From assembly GCA_963662155.1 (NCBI GenBank), contig OY759269.1, positions 16,424,691-16,488,690 of the forward strand: 64,000 nucleotides of DNA, written 5' to 3'. The number at the start of each line of letters is the position of its first letter. The stretch's first letter is position 1. The translations under genes were made by a program, and so were the position numbers. This document shows, one piece after another, positions 34,880 to 43,668 of this stretch. The notes below the pieces were generated by a model. It saw only the letters and a program-made list of their open reading frames with translations. It was not told where the DNA came from and made no database searches. This stretch comes from Lamellibrachia columna. Taxonomy: Eukaryota; Annelida; Polychaeta; Sabellida; Siboglinidae.

Positions 34880-35640
34880 TAATGGCGTTGTCGACGTTAT
34901 TTCAACGTTGTGCCAACGTCATATATATCCACGTCGTTATAACGTTGATGATCAGACATTGTAAAACGCCATATTTATATGTATTTTACCTAGTCGGTTG
35001 GGCTGTCGACGTGATTGCAACGTTGTATGGACGTACATTTTTCACGTCATACTAAAGTTGATGACCAGACGTTGCAAAGACGTTGGGTTGGGTTGTCGAC
35101 GTGATTTCAACGTTGTGCCAACGTCATATATATCTACGTCGTTATCACATCGATGACCAGACGTGGTAAAAACGCTGTATTTATAGATGAAACTAGTTGG
35201 TTGAACTGTTGATGTGATTACAACGTTGCATGGATGTCAAATTTCCACGTCCTTATAACGTTGAGAACCACACGTTGTGAAGACGTTGGGTTGGGTTGTC
35301 GACGTGATTTCAACGTTGTGCCAACGTCATATATGTCTACGTCGTTATCACGTCGATGACCAGACGTGGTAAAAACGTTGTATTTATAGATGAAACTAGT
35401 TGGTTGAACTGTCAATGTGATTACAACGTTGCATGGATGTCAAATTTCCACGTCCTTATAATGTTGAAAACCTGACGTTGTGAAGACGTTGGGTTTGGTT
35501 GTCGACTTGATTTCAACGTTGTGGCGACATCAAATTTCCACGTCCTTGTGACGTCGATGACCAGACGCTGAGAAAACGTTGCATTTATGTTGTTCGACGT
35601 CGCAACGTATATACAACACATAATCAACGTCATACCGACG
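34880..35640. repeat. right subterminal array of the CCCAGC element
   Basis: Units of about 170-180 bases containing GTCGACGTGATTTCAACGTT, GTGCCAACGTCATATAT, CGATGACCAGACG and TGAAACTAGTTGGTTGAACT, repeated about four times (starts near 35094 and 35296, plus diverged flanking units). Confidence 0.88.
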
Positions 35641-35827
35641 TTGTATGCCGGCTGGGTGATGATTTGTCGCGCATGACTCTTGTTTGTCAGCGAGTTTCGC
35701 GGCCCTATACGGTGTAGTCTATTGATGTTGTCTAGTGTGATGTGATCTTGGAGATTCATATCTCCAATCAAGTTTGTTGTGATCTTTTCAAGATCTTCTC
35801 CATATATTCTACTTCCAAAGGGCACCC

Positions 35828-36110
35828 ACTATGTGAAGTCCTACCCCTAGGCTATAGCTACCTTGGCCTAGGATAGCAATTTTGTTAATATTTCATATAC
35901 ATACATCCTTCGCCCTGGCCTGGGGTCGGGTTGCATGAATAATATAAATATAGCATGGTATGTAAGCTTAATCCAGTTGATATAATATTTAGATTAGCTA
36001 TATTATGTTATAAACACATAATTATATATTATGTGCTATATTCCCAACTCAAAACTGGCGAAATGTTTTAAATCACTGCCTCATTCTTTACAGTGAAAAA
36101 ACGAAGTGGC
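35828..36110. mobile_element. small insertion in LINE ORF1
   Basis: The ORF1 frame is lost between ITGM (about 36115) and the block resuming at about 35825. The intervening 0.28 kb is AT-rich, non-coding, and includes the palindromic-looking CTTGGCCTAGG and TAATTATATATTATGTGC stretches. Size and position suggest a MITE; termini were not confirmed. Confidence 0.45.
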
Positions 36111-36411
36111 TGTATAACCATCCCAGTTATTCTAATTGAAGTTCTGCGGCTATACTGCTCCAGGTTATCCACTTGGGCCTCTAAGTGCGTGACATTTTGC
36201 TCAAGTTGTTTGATCTTTGTTTCTTTATTTGTCAGTGCCTTCTCCAGTCTGTCCAATCGTGCGGTGATCTAATCAGTCACAATGGCAGCAATTCATTCCG
36301 CTAGATGGGCAACAACATTGTCGTCTTTCATTGCTTCCTTGATCTGATGTAATAGATCGTCACTGCCACTGCCACCACTAGTGGCCGAGGCCGTTCTCGG
36401 TTTGCCCATTG

Positions 36412-37170
36412 TATAGATGATTGGTGTCGATAGACGTAAACAGAAACACTTCTGGGGTGCAGTACACGGTCCAATGCAGATTGGTAATTCAACAGTGCAC
36501 CTATTGGGCGATACTAGGTTACGTTAGTTAATGTAGAGACTTTCTTCCATATATACCTGTCAATATCCACACTCTCCTCTCCACGACCCCTGCTTCTTCA
36601 TACTTTAGGTCATCGCCGTCCACATATGCTTCAAATCCAGAGACCCATCGCCTTCAAAAGCATTACATTGGTGGTTTTTCAGGCAGTATTAGTTAAGACG
36701 ACCAATACAAAGTGACACATGCGCACTTAACGTGCAGTTCCTGATCATATGATCAGGAACTGCATTCAGTTTATTGGGAAAGATGTATTGCAGAATGAAA
36801 TACCAGACTGTCGAGTAACCGCAAAACTAATCTGAACAAGTAGGTCAGAAACACATTCACTGTATTTGGTTCTGCCTTCAGTAACAATTGAGACAAGAAC
36901 TGCCGTGGCAAGACGTCGGACTGTCGTTCGTGGGGAACGGGCGGGGTTTGAGTCAACCTGCTGCCGTTTCGAAACTTGGGAAATTCTGTTCATCCTACTG
37001 TGTCATTCGGATGAGACACTAAAAGCTGTTGGTCCCTTTTACCTTGTGTCTATGCCAGGGAAGCAAAATTCCACACACATGTCATATAAAAACCTGTTGG
37101 GGACTCGCAGAGACTTGAGTCTGAGCCAGGCACAGCCACAGGTGGTCTCAATCTATGAATAAAACAACGA
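36412..37170. other. no recognisable gene; contains a perfect palindrome
   Basis: Upstream flank of the LINE ORF1, possibly including its 5' UTR. The short open frames here lack family character. A TGTCATTCGGATGAGACA block near 37000 resembles widely dispersed repeats of marine invertebrates, but I cannot name it. Confidence 0.45.
36733..36764. repeat. 32-bp perfect palindrome
   Basis: TGCAGTTCCTGATCAT is followed directly by its exact reverse complement, with no spacer. Confidence 0.97.
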
Positions 37171-37174
37171 ATCC

Positions 37175-37248
37175 AGGACATAACCCCCTCGGACATAATC
37201 GCCTACGGATAAACCCCTGCGGACATAACCCCCAGTGGACAAAATCCC
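37175..37248. repeat. GGACATAACCCCC sub-repeats (probable transposon end)
   Basis: Four imperfect copies of GGACATAA(C/T)CCCC, then GGACAAAATCCC. The same motif family occurs at 59597-59676 and, inverted, at 60226-60287. It lies about 170 bp upstream of the YqaJ-type coding remnant and is best read as the left end of that transposon. Confidence 0.65.
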
Positions 37249-37413
37249 ATCTGAACAAGACCCCTTCTCTTTAATAGAGGGCGTTTAATGACGTCAGCAC
37301 TATGCCTGCACACATGCACCGGCGGCCATTTCGGATTACAAGCCAACTGCGCAGCAACCCACTGTGAATGTGCAGTGATTCAGTAATTTTTTTCTTTGTT
37401 GTTGAATCGCAGT

Positions 37414-37790
37414 ATGGCTACAAAGGCAGGACCAAGAGTGGCCAAACAACCTTATGCCGACACCTTAGATGTGTTGAGTAGGCAAGATATATTTGGAGAA
37501 AGTAAGAATCGTTGATGTAGATCCGTATGCGTTGCCAAATTCAGCATGGTACAAGACCAAGTCCAGTAGTAAATTAAGCAAGCTTCCCAGCAGTATCCTG
37601 CCCAGATATTGAAAACTATTTGATATTTACTAAGAGTGTCTACACCATGGAAGACATGAAGGCGTGGAATAACCTAGATGCTTACAATCAGTTGACGTCT
37701 GGTTGGATCAGCGATGTAGCGGTTTTAATGAAAAATGGCTATCATGTTGTAAGAACGATAGTAGGACTGCTTTACTTTTAGGTAGACCTA
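37414..37790 (+). pseudogene. YqaJ-associated protein N-terminal remnant
   Basis: ATG at 37414 gives MATKAGPRVAKQPYADTLDV, then after frameshifts DVDPYALPNSAWYKT, LIFTKSVYTMEDMKAWNNLD and AYNQLTSGWISDVAVLMKNG. The block around FTKSVYT..D.KAW..L.AYNQ..SGW is one I associate with the N-terminal part of transposon-encoded proteins carrying a SWIM zinc finger and a YqaJ-type nuclease. Those domains are not present here. At least three frame breaks occur. Confidence 0.55.
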
Positions 37791-37890
37791 GCTTAATCCA
37801 AGGCTATGGTCTATGCTATGACTACGTCATATGAATCATATGAAATGTCAAAGATATGTAAATGCAATGGTAATGTAGTATATGTTTATA

Positions 37891-37892
<2 letters not shown>

Positions 37893-37946
<54 letters not shown>
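37893..37946. repeat. (AT)n microsatellite
   Basis: About 27 TA units between the two convergent coding remnants at 37.4-37.8 and 38.1-38.6 kb. Confidence 0.97.
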
Positions 37947-37951
<5 letters not shown>

Positions 37952-38115
37952 TTAATTCATATTTGTTATATATAACCATTAATTGTGGCCTGATGCACCA
38001 ACTAGTGTATGGATATGATAATGAAGTATGTGTAACCATGATTTAAAGCTTTTAATTGTGTATGTACCAGGTATAACATTACATTTTTTTCTTCTAAATT
38101 TAGTCTGCATCGTAC

Positions 38116-38641
38116 TCATATTCTGCACTCTGTTTCACAGGTCTTTAATAGGCAGAGACTTCGTGAAAAGCCATAGCAGCCCTGGATCATCATATAAAAA
38201 GCCGATTCGGATTTTTTATTGGTCAGTGCACAGAATACAGTGGCTACTTTGTCAGTAGTGGCAATTCCTTTTCCATCATTGACAAACAGATATTCAATTG
38301 GCACTACTTTCTCCAAGGAAGGTGTACTTTTAACGAAGCAGGCCAATGACACGCTGAACATGGATTCACAGATGTGCAAGCTTGGGTGATCGTTCCAGCT
38401 CGATTGCTGGCATTTGTGTTTTCCCTTTAGTGAATGCAGACATTTTGATTGTTGCCAGCATCAATATGACGCTATCATTGACGTCAAAACCCCTGTCGGC
38501 CATTACGACGTCGCCTGGGAGGAGCTGATTTAGGAATTCACAGTGTTCTGTGAGGTATTTACCAGACTCGGCCAGCCCAAGCTCTTGACTGGAAAGAAAT
38601 GTATGTAATGTATTGCAGTGTTTGTCCACCCTTTTCAGCAA
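38116..38641 (-). pseudogene. DDE_Tnp_4-type transposase C-terminal remnant
   Basis: Minus-strand frame 38366-38641 reads NTLHTFLSSQELGLAESGKY, HCEFLNQLLPGDVVMADRGF, DVNDSVILMLATIKMSAFTK and LERSPKLAHL. The LLPGDVVMADRGFDV block carries the middle catalytic Asp of the HARBI1/ISL2EU-type DDE superfamily endonuclease. After a frameshift, 38116-38379 carries the tail (HICESMFSVSLACFVKSTPS, IEYLFVNDGKGIATTDKVAT). The first catalytic Asp is missing, so the element is truncated. It faces the YqaJ-type remnant at 37414, consistent with a single ISL2EU-like transposon that encodes both. Confidence 0.68.
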
Positions 38642-38884
38642 TATAAATCATTTGTAATGTTTTGTTTAAATTGTTTTACTATATTAAAACCCATTTTATT
38701 ATTAACTATTTTCTTTAGATATGCATTCATAACTTGGCAACAATTAATATCACAAGGTATTTCACTATTAGTCAAGGTTAATTAATATTTTTAATGTACT
38801 GATAAAAATGTATCATTCTATGTTGATTAATTTGCTAGTCAGTCGCTGACATATATGAAGACCTACATTTAAAAACAAATAAGC

Positions 38885-39209
38885 CCAGGCTCCAATTAAC
38901 TCAGACATGTTTAAATGAAATTAACCTCACACATTTCTCAGGTCAATTAAAATTAAATTAATTGAACCTCCCAAATTCTTCAATTAAATTAAATTAACAA
39001 TTAACTTTAATTCAATTAACAATTAAATTATGTTTTGGTAGAAATGCAGATTACATTCATATGTAATTCATAGGGTTTGTGTAAGTTTAAGCACTTGATA
39101 CAAGTCATCATTGAAATAATAATATGCTAATAGTTATTGTTTACACATTTTCTAACAGTTCTAAAATCACAAGTAGGTTCGTAAACGTTACTGTCACGAT
39201 AGTACAGTG

Positions 39210-39256
<47 letters not shown>

Positions 39257-40318
39257 ATGGAATTAATTTCCTTATTACATCTGAGGAACATTATTATTAT
39301 CATCAAACAAATCTGAACATTATTGTTGACTTATAAAAGAAATATGTTTTGTAACTTTGTTGGACAAAAATTTGCTTATACAATATTTATATACCAAGAC
39401 ATTTGTTCATGGGGTATTTGGTCACATTTTAAAAGTTGTAGATGCTTATTAAAATGCTAGTTAATGTTTTTTTCTGATAGGAATATAAAGTTGTGGCTGG
39501 ATATTTGCATGGGGTGGAGTTTCCTCCTAAATTCAACCATCAAATTAACAAAACCGGGCAACTACATACATAATTTATATTCACTAAGTTTTTATTTATA
39601 CAGTGTTTTAATGCTAAATCATTGTTTTCCCTCTATACACTAGTATTTAAATATAATTTTTTTTTTTTAATCACTACAACTGGCTTGCTTTTTTATTCCA
39701 CAGGCACTGTCAAGATATCCCAAACTGAAGCTATTTTGCTTTTCTCTGCATGTACACTTGCATATGTACAGAAAAAAATATAGATACATAATCTAATGCA
39801 TAGGTCTAATGCATTCGTCCACTTGGCTGCAAGTTGCCAGCCCAAAATATTATCTTTACACAGGGATTTGCAGAAACCATAATTTGCCATCAACTTATCA
39901 CACTACCAGAGGACATTCTATTGTCTAGGCCTTCCCCCAATTCACAGGTGCCTCAATGACCAGCCCACTCCAGGTGGCACAGACATTATTAGTGCTCTGT
40001 GATGTTCTCCCTCCCATTCACACATGCCTGAACCTTATCTCTGTCAGCCTAATGACTGGAATAGTGACTGCAGGCCTTTTCGAAATGCCTGGGTAACATC
40101 GGTGTGAACTATTCAGTAATACCAACTGTTAAATGAGCACTTAATTGATCATTAATTGGGAATTTGTCAATTATATTAAATTAAATTAACCCGTTTTGGT
40201 TAAGTTAATTAATTAAATTAGATTAATCTAGCCTTTCTGGTAAAGTTAATTAATTAAATTAAATTAAATTAATTTAGTTAATTAAATTAACAATTGAAAT
40301 TAACCCATGCCTGGAGCA
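38885..40318. mobile_element. AATTAA-rich interspersed element, copy A
   Basis: Both ends are built of TTAATTAAATTAA-type arrays in inverted arrangement, with CCAGGC near each terminus. The core matches copy B (58265-59574) in long blocks: AAAGTTGTGGCT, ACTACATACAT, TGCTAAATCATT, CCAAACTGAAGCTAT, GTCCACTTGGCT.CAAGTTG, TTCACAGGTGCCT.AATGACC, TGTGATGTTCTCCCTCCCAT and TAGTGACTGCAGGCC. No coding capacity. Non-autonomous DNA element is the likeliest class. Confidence 0.75.
39215..39254. repeat. (AT)n microsatellite
   Basis: About 20 TA units inside AATTAA element copy A; absent at the matching place in copy B. Confidence 0.95.
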
Positions 40319-40319
40319 G

Positions 40320-40920
40320 AAACGAGTGTATGGATATTTCGACGTTTTAATATCACGCCGACCTATATTTGAAAGCCAGGCATGCTTAGACGACCTGAAT
40401 GTGGGACCGTAGATGAACCCCTGAAAGTTTGGCCCCCGAGATGTAAAGCATCTAGAAGGAGTAGCGTAACATATAACATATATACTAATCTTTGTGCATG
40501 ATAAAACAAATACATAAGTTTGTCACTGTCGTTTGAGTTCACTTTCGGGTGAACTCTGCCAAGTAATTCATGCCAGTGTGTTAATTTTTTAATCTGTCAT
40601 GTCATGATGTCAGTCATTCAAGACAACTTAGCCAGGGCAAGGTTCCCAACAAACAGCACTGAGACCATTTGCCCGAGTGATTTGGAACTGGAACTACGGC
40701 ACTAGTAAAGCAATAAAGGCATGTCTTATGTGGTATACTCCAAAAAGCCCCTTTTCAGTGCTAAGGCCAGATTTGGCTGTGCATACGATAAGAGAACCTA
40801 GTTGAATGCGAATGTTACGCACTCTCAGAACAAGACAGGTTATACAGAGTCCGTATAACCTGTTCTTGTGAGAATTACAGCATAGTCGAGTGAACAAATT
40901 GCGCGCACTTTGAAATGGCC
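40320..40920. other. no recognisable gene; one hairpin
   Basis: No coding region seen. At 40831-40868 the arms CAAGACAGGTTATAC and GTATAACCTGTTCTTG form a hairpin with one bulged base and a 7-base loop. Confidence 0.55.
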
Positions 40921-40922
40921 GT

Positions 40923-40947
40923 AGAAAGTCCGTTTGGCGTCGCGGTA
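40923..40947. repeat. 25-bp inverted repeat, left
   Basis: Exact reverse complement of 57486-57510; probable (sub)terminal repeat of the pogo-type element. Confidence 0.85.
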
Positions 40948-41750
40948 GAATAAAAAATTATTGCTACGATCTGGAAATGTGATTTAACCGAATGTAATGA
41001 CTTCCCAAGACTGGTATAAAGGTCTTGTGTGACCTGTCTGCCAACGATTGGAATGGCGTCGTTTGTATACTGGTCGTTGGCTATCTGGTGGATTCAGCTG
41101 GCTAACCGGCTTCATTTGGATGTAAAACCTTTAATCAATGATATATTATAATATAACGATAACAAAAAAAACTACATTTCGCTTTATGGCATTATGTCCA
41201 AGCGTGCCGAGACGTCGCAGTGTACGAGCTTCACAAAAAGTACGTAAGGCTTCGCTCTGATGGTACAAATAGTCATCTTATTAAATACTACAACTTTAAG
41301 CAATATAGATGATGATAATAAATATAGAAAATGATAATAAATCAAATCGGACCAAAGGTAAATGTGCCGGTCATCGGACAGTTAGTGGGATTAACGGACA
41401 GATCAGTTTAAATTGGGCACTAAATGTTTCTATATATAGGTTTGGTTGCGTCCACAGGAAGCACGATAACATACGCTACGGTTATGTTGTGGTACGCCAT
41501 CTGGCGATAATAAATATACTATCCAGAATGAAATGTCTGGAAATACGTGTTTTTCCTAGTTACCGGACGCCGATTTCAGTGATCGGACGATATGTGTCCG
41601 ATAACTGACATGGACCAAAGTGATCCTGTTTAGTTGATTAAATAAGTTGCGCGTAACAATCCAGTGGCTATAGGTTATTGTTTATGTATGTATGAGGACA
41701 CATATGTATGTATGTGTGCATTATCTTCATTTTGAATAATTCATTTATTT

Positions 41751-42497
41751 TCACTTCTTCTCACGCTCTTCCTTTTTTGCTTGTTTCTCTTTCGCATCTT
41801 TGTTTTTTGCGTCTTCCTTTTCGTTGTACATTTGCTGCTATTTCTCGGTTGTCGGGTATATTTCTGTTGTTCTCCTCTTTCTGCGGCCTGACACCAAATC
41901 ATTGTCGGTACGAGGGCAAAATGTGTGCGTCGATAACGCTTGCCTGGCACCTAGGTGTGCGGTTGATGTAGAGGTGGACGGCGGTATCACACTTAGTTCT
42001 CCTTGCTCCTGATTATCTGCTTCGACGACAAGATTATATAACTCATCCAAGAGACTAGAATCATGCATGTCGCATCCATCGTGCGCTGCTTGTTCTACCA
42101 CTCCTGCTCCTTGAATATCGTCTCTTCGGCCATTGTTCGCTTCAATTGTTCCTCTGTCTTCGGGACCCTGTCCGTTTTCGCTCTCGTCTCTTCGTCCGCT
42201 GTCGTCTTCTCGTGTAATTCTTCTTTCTTCGGGCTCGTGTGGTCCGTTTTCTATCTCGTCTCTTCGTCCGTTGTCCTCTTCTTCTGCTGTCACTCTCACT
42301 CTGGGCATATGGCTTGCATTCTTTGTAACATTGGTGATGGCGACATTGATTAACGCCCAAAAACGTGGAAACGAAACCGCTTTCTCTGCGCTGCTCAATT
42401 CGCCGTGCGATAGTGTGTTGTCTAGATCGATCATTTCCTGATCGAGCGTGACTGTCATTCCAGCAGTTGTTTGAGTCGCGATAGGAGCCGGCACGTC
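41751..42497 (-). pseudogene. pogo-type transposase, C-terminal part
   Basis: Continuation of the transposase beyond the Polinton. It starts in frame at the target duplication with PAPIATQTTAGMTVTLDQEM, then SFPRFWALINVAI, a long acidic and arginine-rich linker built of repeats (DNGRRDE..NG), and HTFCPRTDNDLVSGRRKRRT. An in-frame TAG at 41838 is followed without frame change by a Lys-rich tail (NKDAKEKQAKKEER) ending at TGA 41751. Lys-rich tails are usual at the C terminus of this family, so the TAG is probably a late nonsense mutation. The catalytic part is at 54960-55967. Confidence 0.8.
42492..42497. repeat. Polinton target-site duplication, left
   Basis: CACGTC, identical to 54960-54965. 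Six bases is the length Polinton integrases generate. Confidence 0.92.
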
Positions 42498-42672
42498 AGT
42501 AGTTAAGGAGTGGAAACGACGGATCAAAAGAGTGGCCCAGTAGGGAGGGTCCCAGTGACTTCCGGTCGCAGAGCCTTCTGGGTAACCTAAGCGCCACCTA
42601 GCGGCGACCTATATACCCCTAGAGCGCCCCCTGGCGACTGGAGCTAACCCTAACCGTCGTAACCCTAACTTT
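42498..42672. repeat. Polinton terminal inverted repeat, left
   Basis: About 97% identical by eye to the reverse complement of 54785-54959 (five or six mismatches). It contains two CTCF-consensus-like blocks (42588-42606 and 42621-42641), a TATATAC between them, and TAACCCTAACC telomere-like blocks from 42644. Confidence 0.95.
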
Positions 42673-43146
42673 TGATTGGAGTGCTAACCCTAACCCCTAT
42701 CGACTGCTGGAGTTAACCCTAACTGTCGTAACCCCACCCTGTAGACGTTTGCGATATTAACCCTGACGGAATGACCCATACGAAGCAATTAAGAATAGGG
42801 TAATTAATTATCAACGATCAAAGGGACTAACGGAGACGAGAAACCAACACAACACGGTATGGAACGAGTGCACACGTATTTTATTGAACGACACAAGCAG
42901 CATGACGATACATCAAGGGTAGCGTGTAATATCACTACTACGACTACGACTACGATGAATATGATGATGACTTGACTTGCGGATGTTGACCATCACGCCA
43001 AAGGTCGCGAGCTTAGGGGTGTCTCCACCTCACCAGAGGCTCGAGGGTGATCGATGATGACGAGGTGACTTGCGGATGTTTACCATCACGCCAGAGGTCG
43101 CGAGCTTACGGGTGGTGCATCCACCTCGCCAGAGGCTCCATCGATG

Positions 43147-43190
<44 letters not shown>

Positions 43191-43214
43191 TGACGAGCGA
43201 TAATACAGTCTACC
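42673..43214. other. Polinton left non-coding region
   Basis: Beyond the inverted repeat, more CTAACCCTAACC-type blocks occur (42683, 42714). TTTATT at 42881-42886 is AATAAA on the minus strand, a likely polyadenylation signal for the capsid/protease transcripts. Two direct copies of an ~85-bp unit (starting TGACTTGCGGATGTT at about 42974 and 43067) follow, then a (CTA)n run at 43144-43190. Confidence 0.7.
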
Positions 43215-43667
43215 TTATCGCAGCTGTTTAATCCAATCAAACACGCGGCAACCGTTAGCTACTAGATCGGTGCCGAATATGTTAACAAAAGTTCTCATCG
43301 GAACGTTAATACAACGAAGCAATACAAAAGCAACACAATATTGTCCACAAACGTTAGACAGAGGACTCTGAAGCCTCTTGGTGTTATGAGTCCAATCGGA
43401 ACAATGTTCGTTCAGGAAGGTGCGGAACGCAGCGTGTCGTGGCGGCAGACCGTACGAACAGAAATAATCGCCGCGTCCGTCGGCGTCCAGGTACAGCGCT
43501 ATCCAATGTTCGCCCGGTTCGTCGCCGTCGTCGGTGTTGCACATGAAGGCCGCGGGCAGAGCGCCGTCTATCGTCGTGGGCAGTCCGTCTTTGGGTACGA
43601 CGCCGCGAAATATCGATCTGGCGCGCGGGTCCCTCGCCAGTAGTCTAGCGATCTGCAGGGTGCCCAT
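43215..43667 (-). pseudogene. PRO: adenain-like cysteine protease (PRO), catalytic acid lost
   Basis: A 150-residue intact frame, the usual length for Polinton proteases that mature virion proteins. Landmarks match adenain: His54 in GEHWIALYLD, Gln100 in RLQSPLSNVCG, and Cys107 in VCGQYC, with the same 7-residue Gln-Cys spacing as in adenovirus protease. The acidic member of the triad should sit in the block F-D/E-x-F/Y-G; here it reads YFCSYG, so Cys70 (codon TGT) replaces the acid. The frame is open but I infer loss of normal activity; a rescue by a nearby acid (Asp67) cannot be excluded. It follows the major capsid gene by one base. Confidence 0.9.
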
Positions 43668-43668
43668 C

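Larger units (their letters stand above)
32096..35656. mobile_element. non-autonomous DNA transposon with CCCAGC ends
   Basis: A 3.56-kb insertion in the LINE ORF1. The left end reads CCCAGCAGGCAAAATGACG and the right end, reverse-complemented, CCCAGCCGGCATACAACG. The flanks carry a CATC (possibly 5-bp CATCM) duplication: removing one copy restores the ORF1 codons. Both ends consist of long arrays dominated by ACGTTG, CAACGT and CGACGT motifs (32100-32680 and 34880-35640). The centre (32700-34870) has no recognisable transposase. I do not know the superfamily; similar CCCAGC/ACGTTG ends are common in marine animal and fish genomes. Confidence 0.78.
27597..36411 (-). mobile_element. two-ORF LINE with nested insertions
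   Basis: A minus-strand jockey/CR1-superfamily retrotransposon: ORF1 (36411 to 31841), a spacer with an 88-bp tandem array and an AT microsatellite, ORF2 (30951 to 28133), and a 3' region ending near 27597 at AATAAACATTATTATTA. Same orientation, order and spacing make one element the simplest reading, but ORF1 and ORF2 could come from different copies. ORF1 is interrupted by a 3.56-kb DNA transposon and by a smaller insertion. The clade is not settled (Crack/Daphne/CR1 group). Confidence 0.7.
31841..36411 (-). pseudogene. LINE ORF1 (coiled coil + RRM-like), interrupted twice
   Basis: Starts at ATG 36411 (MGKPRTASATSGG). A coiled coil follows with LDRLEKALTNKETKIKQLEQ, then the L1-ORF1-like transition NLEQYSRRTSIRITGM. 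This is broken by an insertion of about 0.28 kb (35828-36110). It resumes with VEYMEDLEKITTNL-like sequence, then LDNINRLHRIGPRNS and HARQII, where the CCCAGC element cuts in. After it, the frame continues exactly with RFKDYKSKTTFIKGRKSLRS, PDVYITEDLTKTRSRLL and EDELNNF, ending in TAG at 31841. One in-frame stop is also present near 36270. By family, this protein binds element RNA as an oligomer. Confidence 0.8.
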
